Part shown: positions 1-7,999 of the stretch, one piece after another
How positions within the stretch are numbered: position 1 is the first letter of the stretch
How the letters are laid out: each line of letters starts with the position of its first letter
Source of the DNA: Candidatus Melainabacteria bacterium RIFOXYA2_FULL_32_9
GTDB taxonomy: Bacteria; Cyanobacteriota; Vampirovibrionia; Gastranaerophilales; UBA9579
Direction of reading: 5' to 3'
Length of the DNA: 32,078 bases
NCBI GenBank assembly: GCA_001784615.1
Contig: MFRQ01000130.1
Span: forward strand, 1-32,078
Translations under genes and position numbers: made by a program
The notes under the pieces: model-generated
Seen by the model: only the letters and a program-made list of their open reading frames with translations
Database searches by the model: none
What the model was told of the DNA's origin: nothing

Positions 1-58
1 GTATAAAAAACTGCACAGTGAGCAACTAAGTTTGTTTTAAGTAATCGCACACGTAGAT

Positions 59-81
59 ACCCCGTAGCTCTGCTGCGGGGT
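59..81. repeat. GC-rich perfect hairpin
   Basis: Ten bases on each side (59-68 and 72-81) pair fully, with one G-T wobble, around a three-base loop. The stem holds the only G+C-rich block in the first 250 bases. There is no T-run after it, so it is a poor intrinsic terminator in either direction. It could end a gene lying before the window or be a small REP-like unit. What is seen is the stem; the role is unknown. Confidence 0.5.
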
Positions 82-158
82 TAATTCATTTTAAAATCTT
101 TTAAACAAAGTATTAGGTGTAAAATGAACTAATAATAATTATTTTGCCGACTTAGTGT

Positions 159-187
159 AATATTGCTTTTGATGAAAGCAGTATTTT
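159..187. repeat. AT-rich hairpin upstream of the radical SAM gene
   Basis: An 11-bp stem (159-169 with 175-185, one G-T wobble) closes a five-base loop and is followed by only two T residues. It lies 65 bases before the radical SAM start codon. It may be a weak terminator for an upstream gene or a leader structure. The rest of 1-249 has no reading frame longer than a few codons. Confidence 0.3.
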
Positions 188-249
188 AAGCTATATTTGA
201 GGTTAAATATTATTCAGAGTATATAATAATAGAATAAAAAGGAAAAATA

Positions 250-1323
250 ATGGAACACGTAAATATTAGTTCAATAAAAATAAATAATAATGTCTTCTCA
301 CAGGAAATGAGAAAAGGCCTACTTGCAAGATTTGATTCTGTTACTCTGGCTAATTATATTATTACAACAGATGAACTTGAAATATTAAGTGGACAGGAAC
401 TTATTGAAAAAGCATATAAAGAAGGAAAAAAGACTTTACCTTTGAAAAGGATTAGTGTAATAAAAAATACAACTAATTTTCCTAAAAGAGTTTTACTTGA
501 ATTGACCAGCAAATGTAACAGCTATTGTACCATGTGCCCGAGGAACATATTAACCAGAGAAGAAAAGCATATGGATACTCAATTAGCTAAAAGTGTCATA
601 AAACAATTGGCTGAAGTCGGTATTAGTGGTCTATGGTTGTATAACATCGGCGAATCACTTTTGCATCCTGATTTTTTTGAGATATTGGATTATTGTAGAT
701 CTTTTGATACATTGGGAACCATTTGGTTAAGCACTAATGGTGAGATTTTTGATAAAAATATTCAAGAAAAACTGCTTGAATATCCGGTAGATATTCTGAA
801 TTATTCTGTTAACGCTATGTCAGAAGATAATTATAAGAAAATAGCTCCAAATTTAGATTTTTATCGTGTGCAGAATAACCTGAAAAATTTTGTTGAATTA
901 AAAAGACAGGAAAATAAGTTTAAACCTGTTATTAGAGCACAAATGATTGAATTTCCAGATATGAATTCTGAAATTCATGATTTTATGGATAAATACGGTG
1001 ATAAAGTTGATATAGTAAGCATAAATAAACTTGAATTATTTTCTCAAAACGTTTGCAATGATAATTCAAAAGAAACTATCACCAATAATAAGATTAAAAA
1101 GTGCAATAGAATTGACAGAGAAGATTTTATGATATTTTCTGACGGCTCAGTTTCTTGTTGTGATACAGATTTTAATTGCACTTTTAATCTTGGAAATGTA
1201 AAAGAAAGCTCCATATCAGAAATTTATAACGGTAAAAAATATCAAGATTTAATTAAAAAATATCAAGAAGGCAGATTACACGAACAGGAATTATGCTCAA
1301 AATGCCTTGATTATAATCTCTAG
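250..1323 (+). CDS. Radical SAM protein with SPASM-type C-terminus
   Basis: A 357-residue radical S-adenosylmethionine enzyme. Cysteines C89, C93 and C96 form the CxxxCxxC motif that binds the catalytic 4Fe-4S cluster, inside the stretch LTSKCNSYCTMCPRN. The C-terminal part has further cysteines (a CC pair in DGSVSCCD, then C349 and C352 in LCSKC), as expected of a SPASM/twitch domain holding auxiliary clusters. About 80 residues precede the radical SAM core and match nothing I recognise. The start has a GGAAAA ribosome site seven bases upstream. The gene stands alone, convergent with pseC, with no small precursor-peptide ORF beside it. SPASM enzymes modify peptides or other substrates, and relatives occur in surface-polysaccharide loci; the substrate here is unknown. 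Confidence 0.85.
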   Translation: MEHVNISSIKINNNVFSQEMRKGLLARFDSVTLANYIITTDELEILSGQELIEKAYKEGKKTLPLKRISVIKNTTNFPKRVLLELTSKCNSYCTMCPRNILTREEKHMDTQLAKSVIKQLAEVGISGLWLYNIGESLLHPDFFEILDYCRSFDTLGTIWLSTNGEIFDKNIQEKLLEYPVDILNYSVNAMSEDNYKKIAPNLDFYRVQNNLKNFVELKRQENKFKPVIRAQMIEFPDMNSEIHDFMDKYGDKVDIVSINKLELFSQNVCNDNSKETITNNKIKKCNRIDREDFMIFSDGSVSCCDTDFNCTFNLGNVKESSISEIYNGKKYQDLIKKYQEGRLHEQELCSKCLDYNL

Positions 1324-1406
1324 AGATTTCTATAAAAAATATTTGGTAATGGTAAAAATTAAAGTGATAAATTTTTTCAGTGTTATAATTTAGCTAATTG
1401 TCGCAC

Positions 1407-1507
1407 TGTCATTGCGAGCACCGTAGGTGCGCGGCAATCTAAAAAGTATTATTATCTTCTTTTAGATTGCTTCGTCACTGCATTGCATTTCGTTCCTCGC
1501 AATGACA
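1407..1507. repeat. 101-bp composite palindromic intergenic element
   Basis: The outer arms TGTCATTGCGAG (1407-1418) and its reverse complement (1496-1507) match perfectly. A second pair, GCAATCTAAAA at 1434-1444 and its complement at 1460-1470, is nested inside. The segments between outer and inner arms differ in length and sequence (15 versus 25 bases), so the element looks built of modules. It sits between two convergent genes and could fold into a long hairpin that stops transcription from both sides. The same core recurs at 12841, 13119, 19525 and 19582. Confidence 0.75.
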
Positions 1508-1568
1508 CTAGAAAATTTTATTTCTGAATATGTTCTATATCACTTATTTTTATACCTTTACCAAATAT

Positions 1569-2735
1569 TTACTTTGTAAGAATCTGAATTAAACTCTCAA
1601 TAATATAATCTTGGTCCTGAAAGGAAAGCTTGTAGAATAAAGGTAGTGTAATTGCCTCACTATAATATTTTTCGGATTCAGGAAAATCTCCCCATCCAAA
1701 GCCTGATTTCTGATAATATGGCTGTGTATGAACAGGAATATAATGCAAATTAACTCCTATTCCTGCATTTCTTAAACATTCAAAAACCTGAGAATGTGAC
1801 TTATTTATTTTATCAAGCTGTAATCTGATCACATAAAGGTGAAAAGCTGAATAAGTATCAGGATATTGATAAGGCAAAGTTACAGGTAAATCCTTAAGAG
1901 CCTCATTATATCTATTTGCGATAATATGCCGTTGTCTTATAAATTCATCAAGACGAGTCATCTGGCTTGCTCCAAGAGCAGCCTGAATATCTGTCATACG
2001 ATAATTAAAGCCTAATTCAAGTTGCTCATAATACCAAGGACCAGAGGAATCATTCTGCATACAGCCAGGATTTCTTGTAATACCATGGGTTCTCAATCGA
2101 ATTAATTTTTCATATAAGTCTTTTCTGTTTGTTAAAACCATTCCTCCTTCCCCTGAAGTAATGATTTTAACAGGATGAAAACTAAACACGGTCATATCTG
2201 AACAGATACAGGAGCCTATTTTGGCGTTTTTATAACTTCCTCCTATTGCGTGAGAAGCATCTTCAATTACAGTAAAACCATATTTATTTGATATTGCCTG
2301 TATTTTTTCCATTTCACAGGATTGTCCCGCAAAATGTACGGGAATAACAACTTTTGGAAGATTACCTATTTTTTTAGCTTCTTCCAATTTTTCCTCAAAC
2401 TTTAAAATTGATATATTATATGTTTTAGGATCAATATCTACAAAATCTACATTAGCACCACAATATAGACCACAATTAGCAGATGCAACAAAAGTATTTG
2501 GAGAGGTCCATAAAATATCACCAGAACCAAGATTAGCTGCAAGACAGGCTATATGCAATGCTGATGTCGCACTATTTACTGCAACTGCATATTTAGCTCC
2601 GCAATATTCAGCAACAATTTTCTCAAATCTCTCAATGGCAGGACCTTGCGTAATCCAGTCAGACTGTAAAACATCAATTACAGCTTTAATATCTTCATCA
2701 TTTATATCCTGTCTGCCATATGGAATTATCTTCAT
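1569..2735 (-). CDS. pseC: UDP-4-amino-4,6-dideoxy-N-acetyl-L-altrosamine transaminase (PseC-like)
   Basis: A 388-residue PLP-dependent aminotransferase of the DegT/DnrJ/EryC1/StrS family. The PLP lysine is probably K190 in FSFHPVK, followed by GEGG; D159 in EDASHA is the usual PLP-nitrogen partner. The N-terminus (IPYGRQDINDEDI, then SDWITQGP) is characteristic of PseC. PseC uses the PseB product, adding the 4-amino group in the second step of pseudaminic acid synthesis. It starts 15 bases after pseB, so the two are surely co-transcribed. The ribosome site is weak. The later pathway genes (pseH, pseG, pseI, pseF) are not in this window. A related 4,6-dideoxy-4-amino sugar transaminase is the main alternative. 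Confidence 0.85.
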   Translation of the reverse strand: MKIIPYGRQDINDEDIKAVIDVLQSDWITQGPAIERFEKIVAEYCGAKYAVAVNSATSALHIACLAANLGSGDILWTSPNTFVASANCGLYCGANVDFVDIDPKTYNISILKFEEKLEEAKKIGNLPKVVIPVHFAGQSCEMEKIQAISNKYGFTVIEDASHAIGGSYKNAKIGSCICSDMTVFSFHPVKIITSGEGGMVLTNRKDLYEKLIRLRTHGITRNPGCMQNDSSGPWYYEQLELGFNYRMTDIQAALGASQMTRLDEFIRQRHIIANRYNEALKDLPVTLPYQYPDTYSAFHLYVIRLQLDKINKSHSQVFECLRNAGIGVNLHYIPVHTQPYYQKSGFGWGDFPESEKYYSEAITLPLFYKLSFQDQDYIIESLIQILTK

Positions 2736-2750
2736 TTTTGAATTTTCTGT

Positions 2751-3722
2751 TTATTCATCAATCATTTTGGAAAGCTCTGAAGGAGTTAACCACTGTTTGT
2801 TAGTATTACTTGAATATGAAAAACCTTCTGGAAGTTTCTCCCCATGAGCCCATAAATCATTTGACCACCAAAAATGTGCCGGCAAAATTGCATAGCAATC
2901 ATTTAAATCGACGGCTTGCCTTGATTCATCTTCAGATATCATAGACTCATGTAATTTTTCTCCAGGTCTAATTCCAATTTTTTCAATTTTACATTCTGGT
3001 GCAATTGTTTTTGCTAATGCTATCATACTCATACTGGGAAGCTTAGGAATAAACACCTCACCACCGTGCATTTTTTCGATACGTGATATAACAAAACGCA
3101 CACCCTGCTCCAGAGTAATCCAGAATCGAGTCATTCTTTCATCAGTAATGGTTACTTTTCCTGTCTTTCTCTGCTCTTTAAATAAAGGAATAACACTTCC
3201 TCTACTTCCTACTACATTTCCATAGCGCACACAGCTAAATCTGGCTCCTTCTGCGGTACTGTATGAATTTGCCTGGATAAAGAGTTTCTCTGAAACTAAC
3301 TTGGTTGCTCCATAAAGATTTACAGGAGCTGTTGCTTTATCTGTGCTCATTGCAAGAACTTTTTTTACATCATTATTAATAGCAGCATCAATTATATTTC
3401 TTGCGCCATCAATATTAGTTGCAACCGCTTCAATAGGGTTATATTCACAGGCTGGAACCTGCTTCATTGCAGCAGCATGAACAACTATATCCACACCTTT
3501 AAAAGCTCTATTTAAACGCTTATAATCCCTAACATCTCCTATAAAATAACGAAGACTTGGATGATCAAAGCCTGAAATCCGCATTTCATGTTGCTTTAGC
3601 TCATCTCTACTGAAGATGATAAGTTTTTTAGGATGATACTCCTTTAACATTATCTCAACAAACTTCTTACCAAATGATCCTGTACCTCCAGTGACTAACA
3701 CTGTAAGATCTTGCCATTTCAT
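2751..3722 (-). CDS. pseB: UDP-GlcNAc 4,6-dehydratase, C5-inverting (PseB-like)
   Basis: A 323-residue short-chain dehydrogenase/reductase that would turn UDP-GlcNAc into the 4-keto-6-deoxy-L-altro sugar, the first step to pseudaminic acid. The NAD(P)-binding motif TGGTGSFG lies at residues 11-18. The catalytic TDK triplet at 127-129 and YGATK at 137-141 are those of the PseB/FlaA1 family. I chose the ATG at 3722 because AAGGAG lies eight bases upstream; an in-frame TTG directly before it (3725) is possible but badly spaced. pseC follows 15 bases later. In many bacteria the product decorates flagellin, but capsule or O-antigen use is equally possible. Confidence 0.88.
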   Translation of the reverse strand: MKWQDLTVLVTGGTGSFGKKFVEIMLKEYHPKKLIIFSRDELKQHEMRISGFDHPSLRYFIGDVRDYKRLNRAFKGVDIVVHAAAMKQVPACEYNPIEAVATNIDGARNIIDAAINNDVKKVLAMSTDKATAPVNLYGATKLVSEKLFIQANSYSTAEGARFSCVRYGNVVGSRGSVIPLFKEQRKTGKVTITDERMTRFWITLEQGVRFVISRIEKMHGGEVFIPKLPSMSMIALAKTIAPECKIEKIGIRPGEKLHESMISEDESRQAVDLNDCYAILPAHFWWSNDLWAHGEKLPEGFSYSSNTNKQWLTPSELSKMIDE

Positions 3723-3747
3723 CAAATATTCTCCTTGCAGATCCTTT

Positions 3748-3843
3748 TTATTTATTTGAAAAGATATTTAAATTCATAATAAAATAACATAATGGTATTA
3801 ACAGTATTATATATCCTAATAGAAAAAGAAATCCTTTCTTCAT
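3748..3843 (-). CDS. Possible 31-residue single-pass membrane peptide
   Basis: A short frame begins MKKGFLFLLGYI and continues as one hydrophobic stretch to about residue 23, then ends in a polar tail with a lysine. It has the shape of a small single-pass membrane protein with a positive N-terminus. It lies between a sigma70-like promoter (3931-3959) and pseB, with 25 bases between its stop and the pseB ATG. No clear ribosome site is visible. AT-rich random sequence readily encodes Phe, Leu and Ile, so this may be chance. I do not recognise the peptide. Confidence 0.28.
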   Translation of the reverse strand: MKKGFLFLLGYIILLIPLCYFIMNLNIFSNK

Positions 3844-3930
3844 ATTAAGTTTTATCGATTATATTACTCTGAAAATAATTTACGATATTTTTTAAGGTTG
3901 TAAAGTCTAAAAATTCAAACTATTTAAGAT

Positions 3931-3959
3931 ATCAGATAAGAGGATTAAATAGCTGTCAA
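3931..3959 (-). promoter_or_regulatory. Sigma70-like promoter for pseBC, with a possible operator
   Basis: Reading the minus strand, a perfect -35 box TTGACA (3959-3954) is followed after 17 bases by TCTGAT (3936-3931), a four-of-six match to TATAAT. A nine-base inverted repeat, TATCAGATA at 3930-3938 and TATCTGATA at 3973-3981, overlaps the -10 box and flanks the -35 box, which would suit a dimeric regulator. Transcription from here would give a leader of about 200 bases before pseB, containing the small ORF at 3748-3843. Confidence 0.45.
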
Positions 3960-4073
3960 CAATATTCCATAATATCTGATACACTCTCTATATTTTTTAT
4001 CCTAAACAAAGTTTTTGTTCTATGGTTATTTTGTAACTGATACTTTGTTTAATTAAGGCAAAATAACTGTACT

Positions 4074-4227
4074 TTAAGCTGTATTTTTTCCGGATAAAAC
4101 TACGGGAATAGTCTTCAAAATAATTTTTAAATCAGAACACAAGCTCCACTGGAAAATATATTTATAATCCAGCTTAACAACCGTATCAAAGTTTTTAATA
4201 CTTGATCTGCTACATACCAGTCAAACT
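4074..4227 (-). pseudogene. Decayed C-terminus of a polyprenyl-phosphate sugar-1-phosphate transferase
   Basis: On the minus strand, 45 codons from 4208 to 4074 encode a tail containing FDTVVKLDYKY and WSLCSDLKIILKTIPVVL before a stop. This is the hallmark C-terminus of the bacterial sugar transferase family (WcaJ, WbaP, PglC), which starts polysaccharide repeat synthesis on undecaprenyl phosphate. Just upstream, in another frame, SLTGM is followed by TAG where the conserved TGG (Trp) of TGxWQV should be. The V-S-G codons are missing, which shifts the frame. Nothing further upstream (4228-4500) can be matched to the catalytic core. So this is a remnant of an initiating transferase, oriented opposite to the operon that follows. 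Confidence 0.75.
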
Positions 4228-4602
4228 AAATATTTTTAATATCTTTCAGTCCTGAACTTGTATATCAATCATTATTATTAAAAATATATAAAAATTCAGA
4301 GTAAACATTTTTACATATTTTACACATTTTTCTATACTTAATTTCATCAAGTTTACTAACTGGCAACTTTTTCATCAAAATATTTAGTTAACTTATTCTT
4401 AATAAATCTTATATAACTAGTTTTAATAGTCTATGTTTAATTTAATATATCTAAGTATATATAGACTTTAAAAATTATATAGGTTAAAGCCCTCAAATAC
4501 TTGAAATTTTACCAATTAAATATAGTTTTTATAAGATTAATAATAAAATTTCAAGTAAGAAAAACCTTAAAACAATGTTTACAGGATTGCTGTCTGAAAA
4601 AT
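4228..4602. other. AT-rich spacer before the polysaccharide operon
   Basis: This stretch is strongly A+T rich and has no credible gene. A TTG-initiated extension of the export gene begins at 4501, but it would place a non-signal-like leader before the signal peptide. I found no convincing -35/-10 pair and no JUMPstart or ops element. The operon promoter probably lies here but cannot be fixed by eye. Confidence 0.4.
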
Positions 4603-5799
4603 ATGCAAACAATTAAATGTAATATAATTATTTTAACAATTTTGTGTTTAATAATGCCTGCTGTAGTTGCAAAAGAAGTTGATACTAATGACTACAGTAA
4701 TGTAGCTGCAAAATTAAGTGGGAATGCTTCAAAAACAAATTATAATGTAAGCTCAAGAAAGTATATTTTAGGGCCAAATGACATTATAAGCATCTATGTT
4801 TATGATTCTGAAGAATTTAATCAGGAAAAAATTCGTGTTCAGCCCGATGGAAATATTATTGTTGTACCTTTAGGAGCTTTAAAAGTGTCAGGGTTAACTA
4901 TTGATGAATTATACGAATATCTTGTTCTGAAATATAAGGAATATCTGAGAAATCCTCAAATAACTATTAAACTTGATCAAACTAAACCTTTTATAGTTTA
5001 TATTACCGGGGCTGTACTAAATCCTGGCAGTTATGAAATAAACACTGATACCACAAATAAACAAACCACCCTGGATAGTAAGCCTGAAGTCCAGATAGAA
5101 AGAAAAGCTCCTCTTCTCTCAAATGTAATTGTTGCTGCTGGAGGCATATCATTTGATGCAGATTTAGAACATACAAAAATCACTAATTCTATTGATAAAA
5201 CTGAATTTGAGGTGAATCTACTAGATTTACTTGAAAATAACGATACCACGCAGGATATCTATTTAACTACCGGTGATATAGTTCATATTCCAAGACTTCC
5301 AACACCATTAGCTGTAAGTGAAGATAAATATAAAAAATATGCCAGCTCAACTTTCTCTCCAAAATTTGTCCCTGTTAAGGTATATGGGTATGTAAATAAT
5401 CCTGGGTTAATAAAATTAGACAGTTCTCAGTCATTAAATTTAAGCTCTGCTATAACCTCAGCAGGTGGTTATTTATCTGATTCGGCATATGCACCTGCAA
5501 AAGTTTATATAAGCAGAGTTGATGTTTCAGGAAAGCTTGTAACAAGAGTTGTGAATCCTAAGAGTAACGATATAGCACTTATGCCAAATGACATAATTTA
5601 TGTCCCTGAAAAGGTCAGACCCCTTGCCGGTAAAGCATTTGATTATATGACAAGATTATTTATCCCTGCAAATACCTTTGCAAGTACATATAATAATTGG
5701 GCTTTAATGTTTAAGCCTAATAGATACAGCCCTACGCAGACAAATACTTATACAAATACCTATGATAATTGGTCATTTGATATTACAGTTCCCGAATAA
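4603..5799 (+). CDS. Polysaccharide export protein, Wza-like, SLBB domains
   Basis: A 398-residue periplasmic or outer-membrane export protein. Residues 1-23 form a signal peptide (MQTIKCN, hydrophobic core, then VVA before KE). Next come a Poly_export domain at about 53-125 ([13 protein letters not shown]), a first SLBB domain at about 129-230 ([13 protein letters not shown]) and a second at about 256-336 ([11 protein letters not shown], then [12 protein letters not shown]). No lipobox cysteine follows the signal peptide, unlike E. coli Wza, and the C-terminal tail is rich in Asn, Thr and Tyr with no obvious amphipathic helix. I chose the ATG at 4603 because it places the signal peptide first; a TTG at 4501 would add 34 residues. 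It lies 22 bases before its usual partner, the Wzc-like co-polymerase. Confidence 0.85.
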   Translation: MQTIKCNIIILTILCLIMPAVVAKEVDTNDYSNVAAKLSGNASKTNYNVSSRKYILGPNDIISIYVYDSEEFNQEKIRVQPDGNIIVVPLGALKVSGLTIDELYEYLVLKYKEYLRNPQITIKLDQTKPFIVYITGAVLNPGSYEINTDTTNKQTTLDSKPEVQIERKAPLLSNVIVAAGGISFDADLEHTKITNSIDKTEFEVNLLDLLENNDTTQDIYLTTGDIVHIPRLPTPLAVSEDKYKKYASSTFSPKFVPVKVYGYVNNPGLIKLDSSQSLNLSSAITSAGGYLSDSAYAPAKVYISRVDVSGKLVTRVVNPKSNDIALMPNDIIYVPEKVRPLAGKAFDYMTRLFIPANTFASTYNNWALMFKPNRYSPTQTNTYTNTYDNWSFDITVPE

Positions 5800-5821
5800 T
5801 AGGCAAATAGAGTAAATAAAA

Positions 5822-7999
5822 ATGAATCTTAATAGTAAACTTACCCAAAATAGATATATTCGCAATCTCTTAAAAGATCTGCATTTAATTCTTACAATTA
5901 CAGTAATAATTACTGTTTGGGCTGTGATATATTTAGTCTTTTTCTATCAGCCATCATATAAATCAACAGCAAAAATCTGGATTAAGGATTTAACGACAGA
6001 GGCTTTTGTAGCAAATTTAGATACTAATAGTCAATTAGCTCCATTAACCTCAGCCGGTAATCCTATTTTGACTCAAATTGAAATACTAAAATCAAATCAG
6101 ATAAAAAGTTATCTGATTAGTCATATTAAAGAAAAATATCCTAAAAATGGCAAGATAAATCCTGATAAAATTATTGATGCTAAAAGTAAAACCGGTACAG
6201 ATATAATAAATATTACTTTAAAATGGGATAATCCAGAAGAAGCACAAAAACTTCTTTATGCAGTATTAGAGGAATACGACAATATTAATCTTCTTATCAA
6301 TAGGAAAATCAGAACAACAAGACGTAAATACATTGATTTGAAGCTTACCGAAATAGAAGAAAAACTCTTTGATATAAGAACCAAAATCAAATCATATAAA
6401 TCAGAAAATTTGGCTATAAATCTTGATACAGAATCAGACAAACTTATAGACCAAAAAATTATTCTTTCAACAAAATTAGAGGAAATAACTGCTTCTGCAA
6501 ATAGTTTGCAAGTATCAAGTAACCAATTAGAAAAAAAATTATCCCTAAAACCAAATGAAGTAATCAATGCTGTAGCATTAGGATCAGGCAATCAAAGTCT
6601 TGTAAAATTAAGAAACGATTTAAATGATGCTATTCAGGAGTATGAATATGATATTATCAAATTATCAGATACAAATCCTAAAATAATAGCTCAAAAAAAT
6701 AAAATTAAAGCTATAAAAGAGCAGATAAAAGGACAAATCACGTTAAGTTTGGGCAAATATGCTCAAGATCAGAAAATTAACATATTCGATCCTGTAAGAG
6801 AAAAATTGGCTGAAGACTTAATAACCAATCAAGTAAGGTTCATCAGCTTAGAATCTGAGCAACAATCTTTAAATGATAGTATAAATAAGATCAATATTTT
6901 ATTATCCCAGATTCCTGAGAAAAAATTCACCTTAAACAACCTGGAGCAAATAGAAAAAGCATTAAGTAAGGCTTATGATGAGCTAAAAGAAAAACAAATC
7001 GAAGCAAGAATTAAAGAAGCAGAAGCTGTTAGCAATGTTATAGTTATAGATTCACCAAATTTGCCCAAATCAGCATCTTTCCCAAGTCCTCTACATGTAT
7101 TTATACTTACAATATTCTTGGGATGCGGTTTTGGTTTTAGTGCATCTATCTTAAAAACATTAATTGAAGATGTATGCGATGATCCGAAATTAATAGAACA
7201 CATAACACAGTCATCTATAATAGGCTCAATTACCTGGACTGAACGATTTAATGAAGATCAACATAATCAGGCTATTGCTAATATTGCTTACAATAACACT
7301 TTATCAAGCTTGTTAATCAAATGTTATAAGCAAAACGCAAAAGTTTTAACTTTTACCTCAACTTCACTTAAAAAACCTCAATCATCAATTCTGTATCAAT
7401 TATCACAAAGATTAAAAAAACAGGGACACTCTGTAGTAATTATAGATACTGATTTTAGGATTCCTACAATATACAAAAGTGCAGAAATAAAAGATAAAGT
7501 AAAAGTTAATTTATCTGATTTAATAATATATCTTGAAAACCAGATAAGAAAGAGACAATCCTTTGATGATAACTATATCTTAGACTCATTAATTATGGAT
7601 AATAATGGAATAATGCACTTAGGAAATAGAGAAATTGTTATCGAACCATATGAATTCTTTGGGACATCAGCATTCAACCTTATAGTATCAACTTTAAAAG
7701 AAAAATTTGACTGGGTATTAATTGATACAGCAGCAGCTCACGTTACACCTGAATTTTTAATCATATCAAGATTGTCCGATGGAGTTGTCCTCTTAGCAAA
7801 CAGGACAATTACCTACTCTACCCTAAAAAATATCTCTGAATCAATTAGGAATGCCGGTATTCCGATTATTGGCACAATTATTAGAGAATCAAATTCCCAA
7901 TTGGAAAAAGAATATGAAAAATATTTACAACATCAAGGAGACCAACTTACACAACAATCAGAAATAACTGACCTGGAATGGAATGAAAATGAAGGATAA
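5822..7999 (+). CDS. Wzc-like polysaccharide co-polymerase with degenerate kinase domain
   Basis: A 725-residue inner-membrane protein of the Wzz/Wzc class, which sets chain length and couples synthesis to export. It has a first membrane segment at about 22-42, a Wzz-type region, long coiled coils (about 165-405), a Pro-containing second membrane segment at about 424-446 (SPLHVFIL) and a cytoplasmic BY-kinase-like domain from about 485. Walker A' (VIIDTDFRIP, 539-548) and Walker B (WVLIDTA, 631-637) can be recognised. Walker A, normally GxGKST after a TS motif, reads TSTSLKKPQSSI at 512-523 and lacks the Gly-Lys-Ser/Thr core. The C-terminus has no tyrosine cluster. Kinase activity is therefore doubtful, and this may be a pseudokinase co-polymerase. 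Confidence 0.85.
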   Translation: MNLNSKLTQNRYIRNLLKDLHLILTITVIITVWAVIYLVFFYQPSYKSTAKIWIKDLTTEAFVANLDTNSQLAPLTSAGNPILTQIEILKSNQIKSYLISHIKEKYPKNGKINPDKIIDAKSKTGTDIINITLKWDNPEEAQKLLYAVLEEYDNINLLINRKIRTTRRKYIDLKLTEIEEKLFDIRTKIKSYKSENLAINLDTESDKLIDQKIILSTKLEEITASANSLQVSSNQLEKKLSLKPNEVINAVALGSGNQSLVKLRNDLNDAIQEYEYDIIKLSDTNPKIIAQKNKIKAIKEQIKGQITLSLGKYAQDQKINIFDPVREKLAEDLITNQVRFISLESEQQSLNDSINKINILLSQIPEKKFTLNNLEQIEKALSKAYDELKEKQIEARIKEAEAVSNVIVIDSPNLPKSASFPSPLHVFILTIFLGCGFGFSASILKTLIEDVCDDPKLIEHITQSSIIGSITWTERFNEDQHNQAIANIAYNNTLSSLLIKCYKQNAKVLTFTSTSLKKPQSSILYQLSQRLKKQGHSVVIIDTDFRIPTIYKSAEIKDKVKVNLSDLIIYLENQIRKRQSFDDNYILDSLIMDNNGIMHLGNREIVIEPYEFFGTSAFNLIVSTLKEKFDWVLIDTAAAHVTPEFLIISRLSDGVVLLANRTITYSTLKNISESIRNAGIPIIGTIIRESNSQLEKEYEKYLQHQGDQLTQQSEITDLEWNENEG

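Noticed and set aside
4004-4050. A nine-base inverted repeat AAACAAAGT/ACTTTGTTT as a terminator
   Set aside because: The loop is about 29 bases and there is no T-run, so it is too weak to call in such AT-rich sequence.
4501-4602. An N-terminal extension of the SLBB export protein from TTG 4501
   Set aside because: It would bury a good signal peptide behind 34 residues and has no ribosome site; the ATG at 4603 is better.
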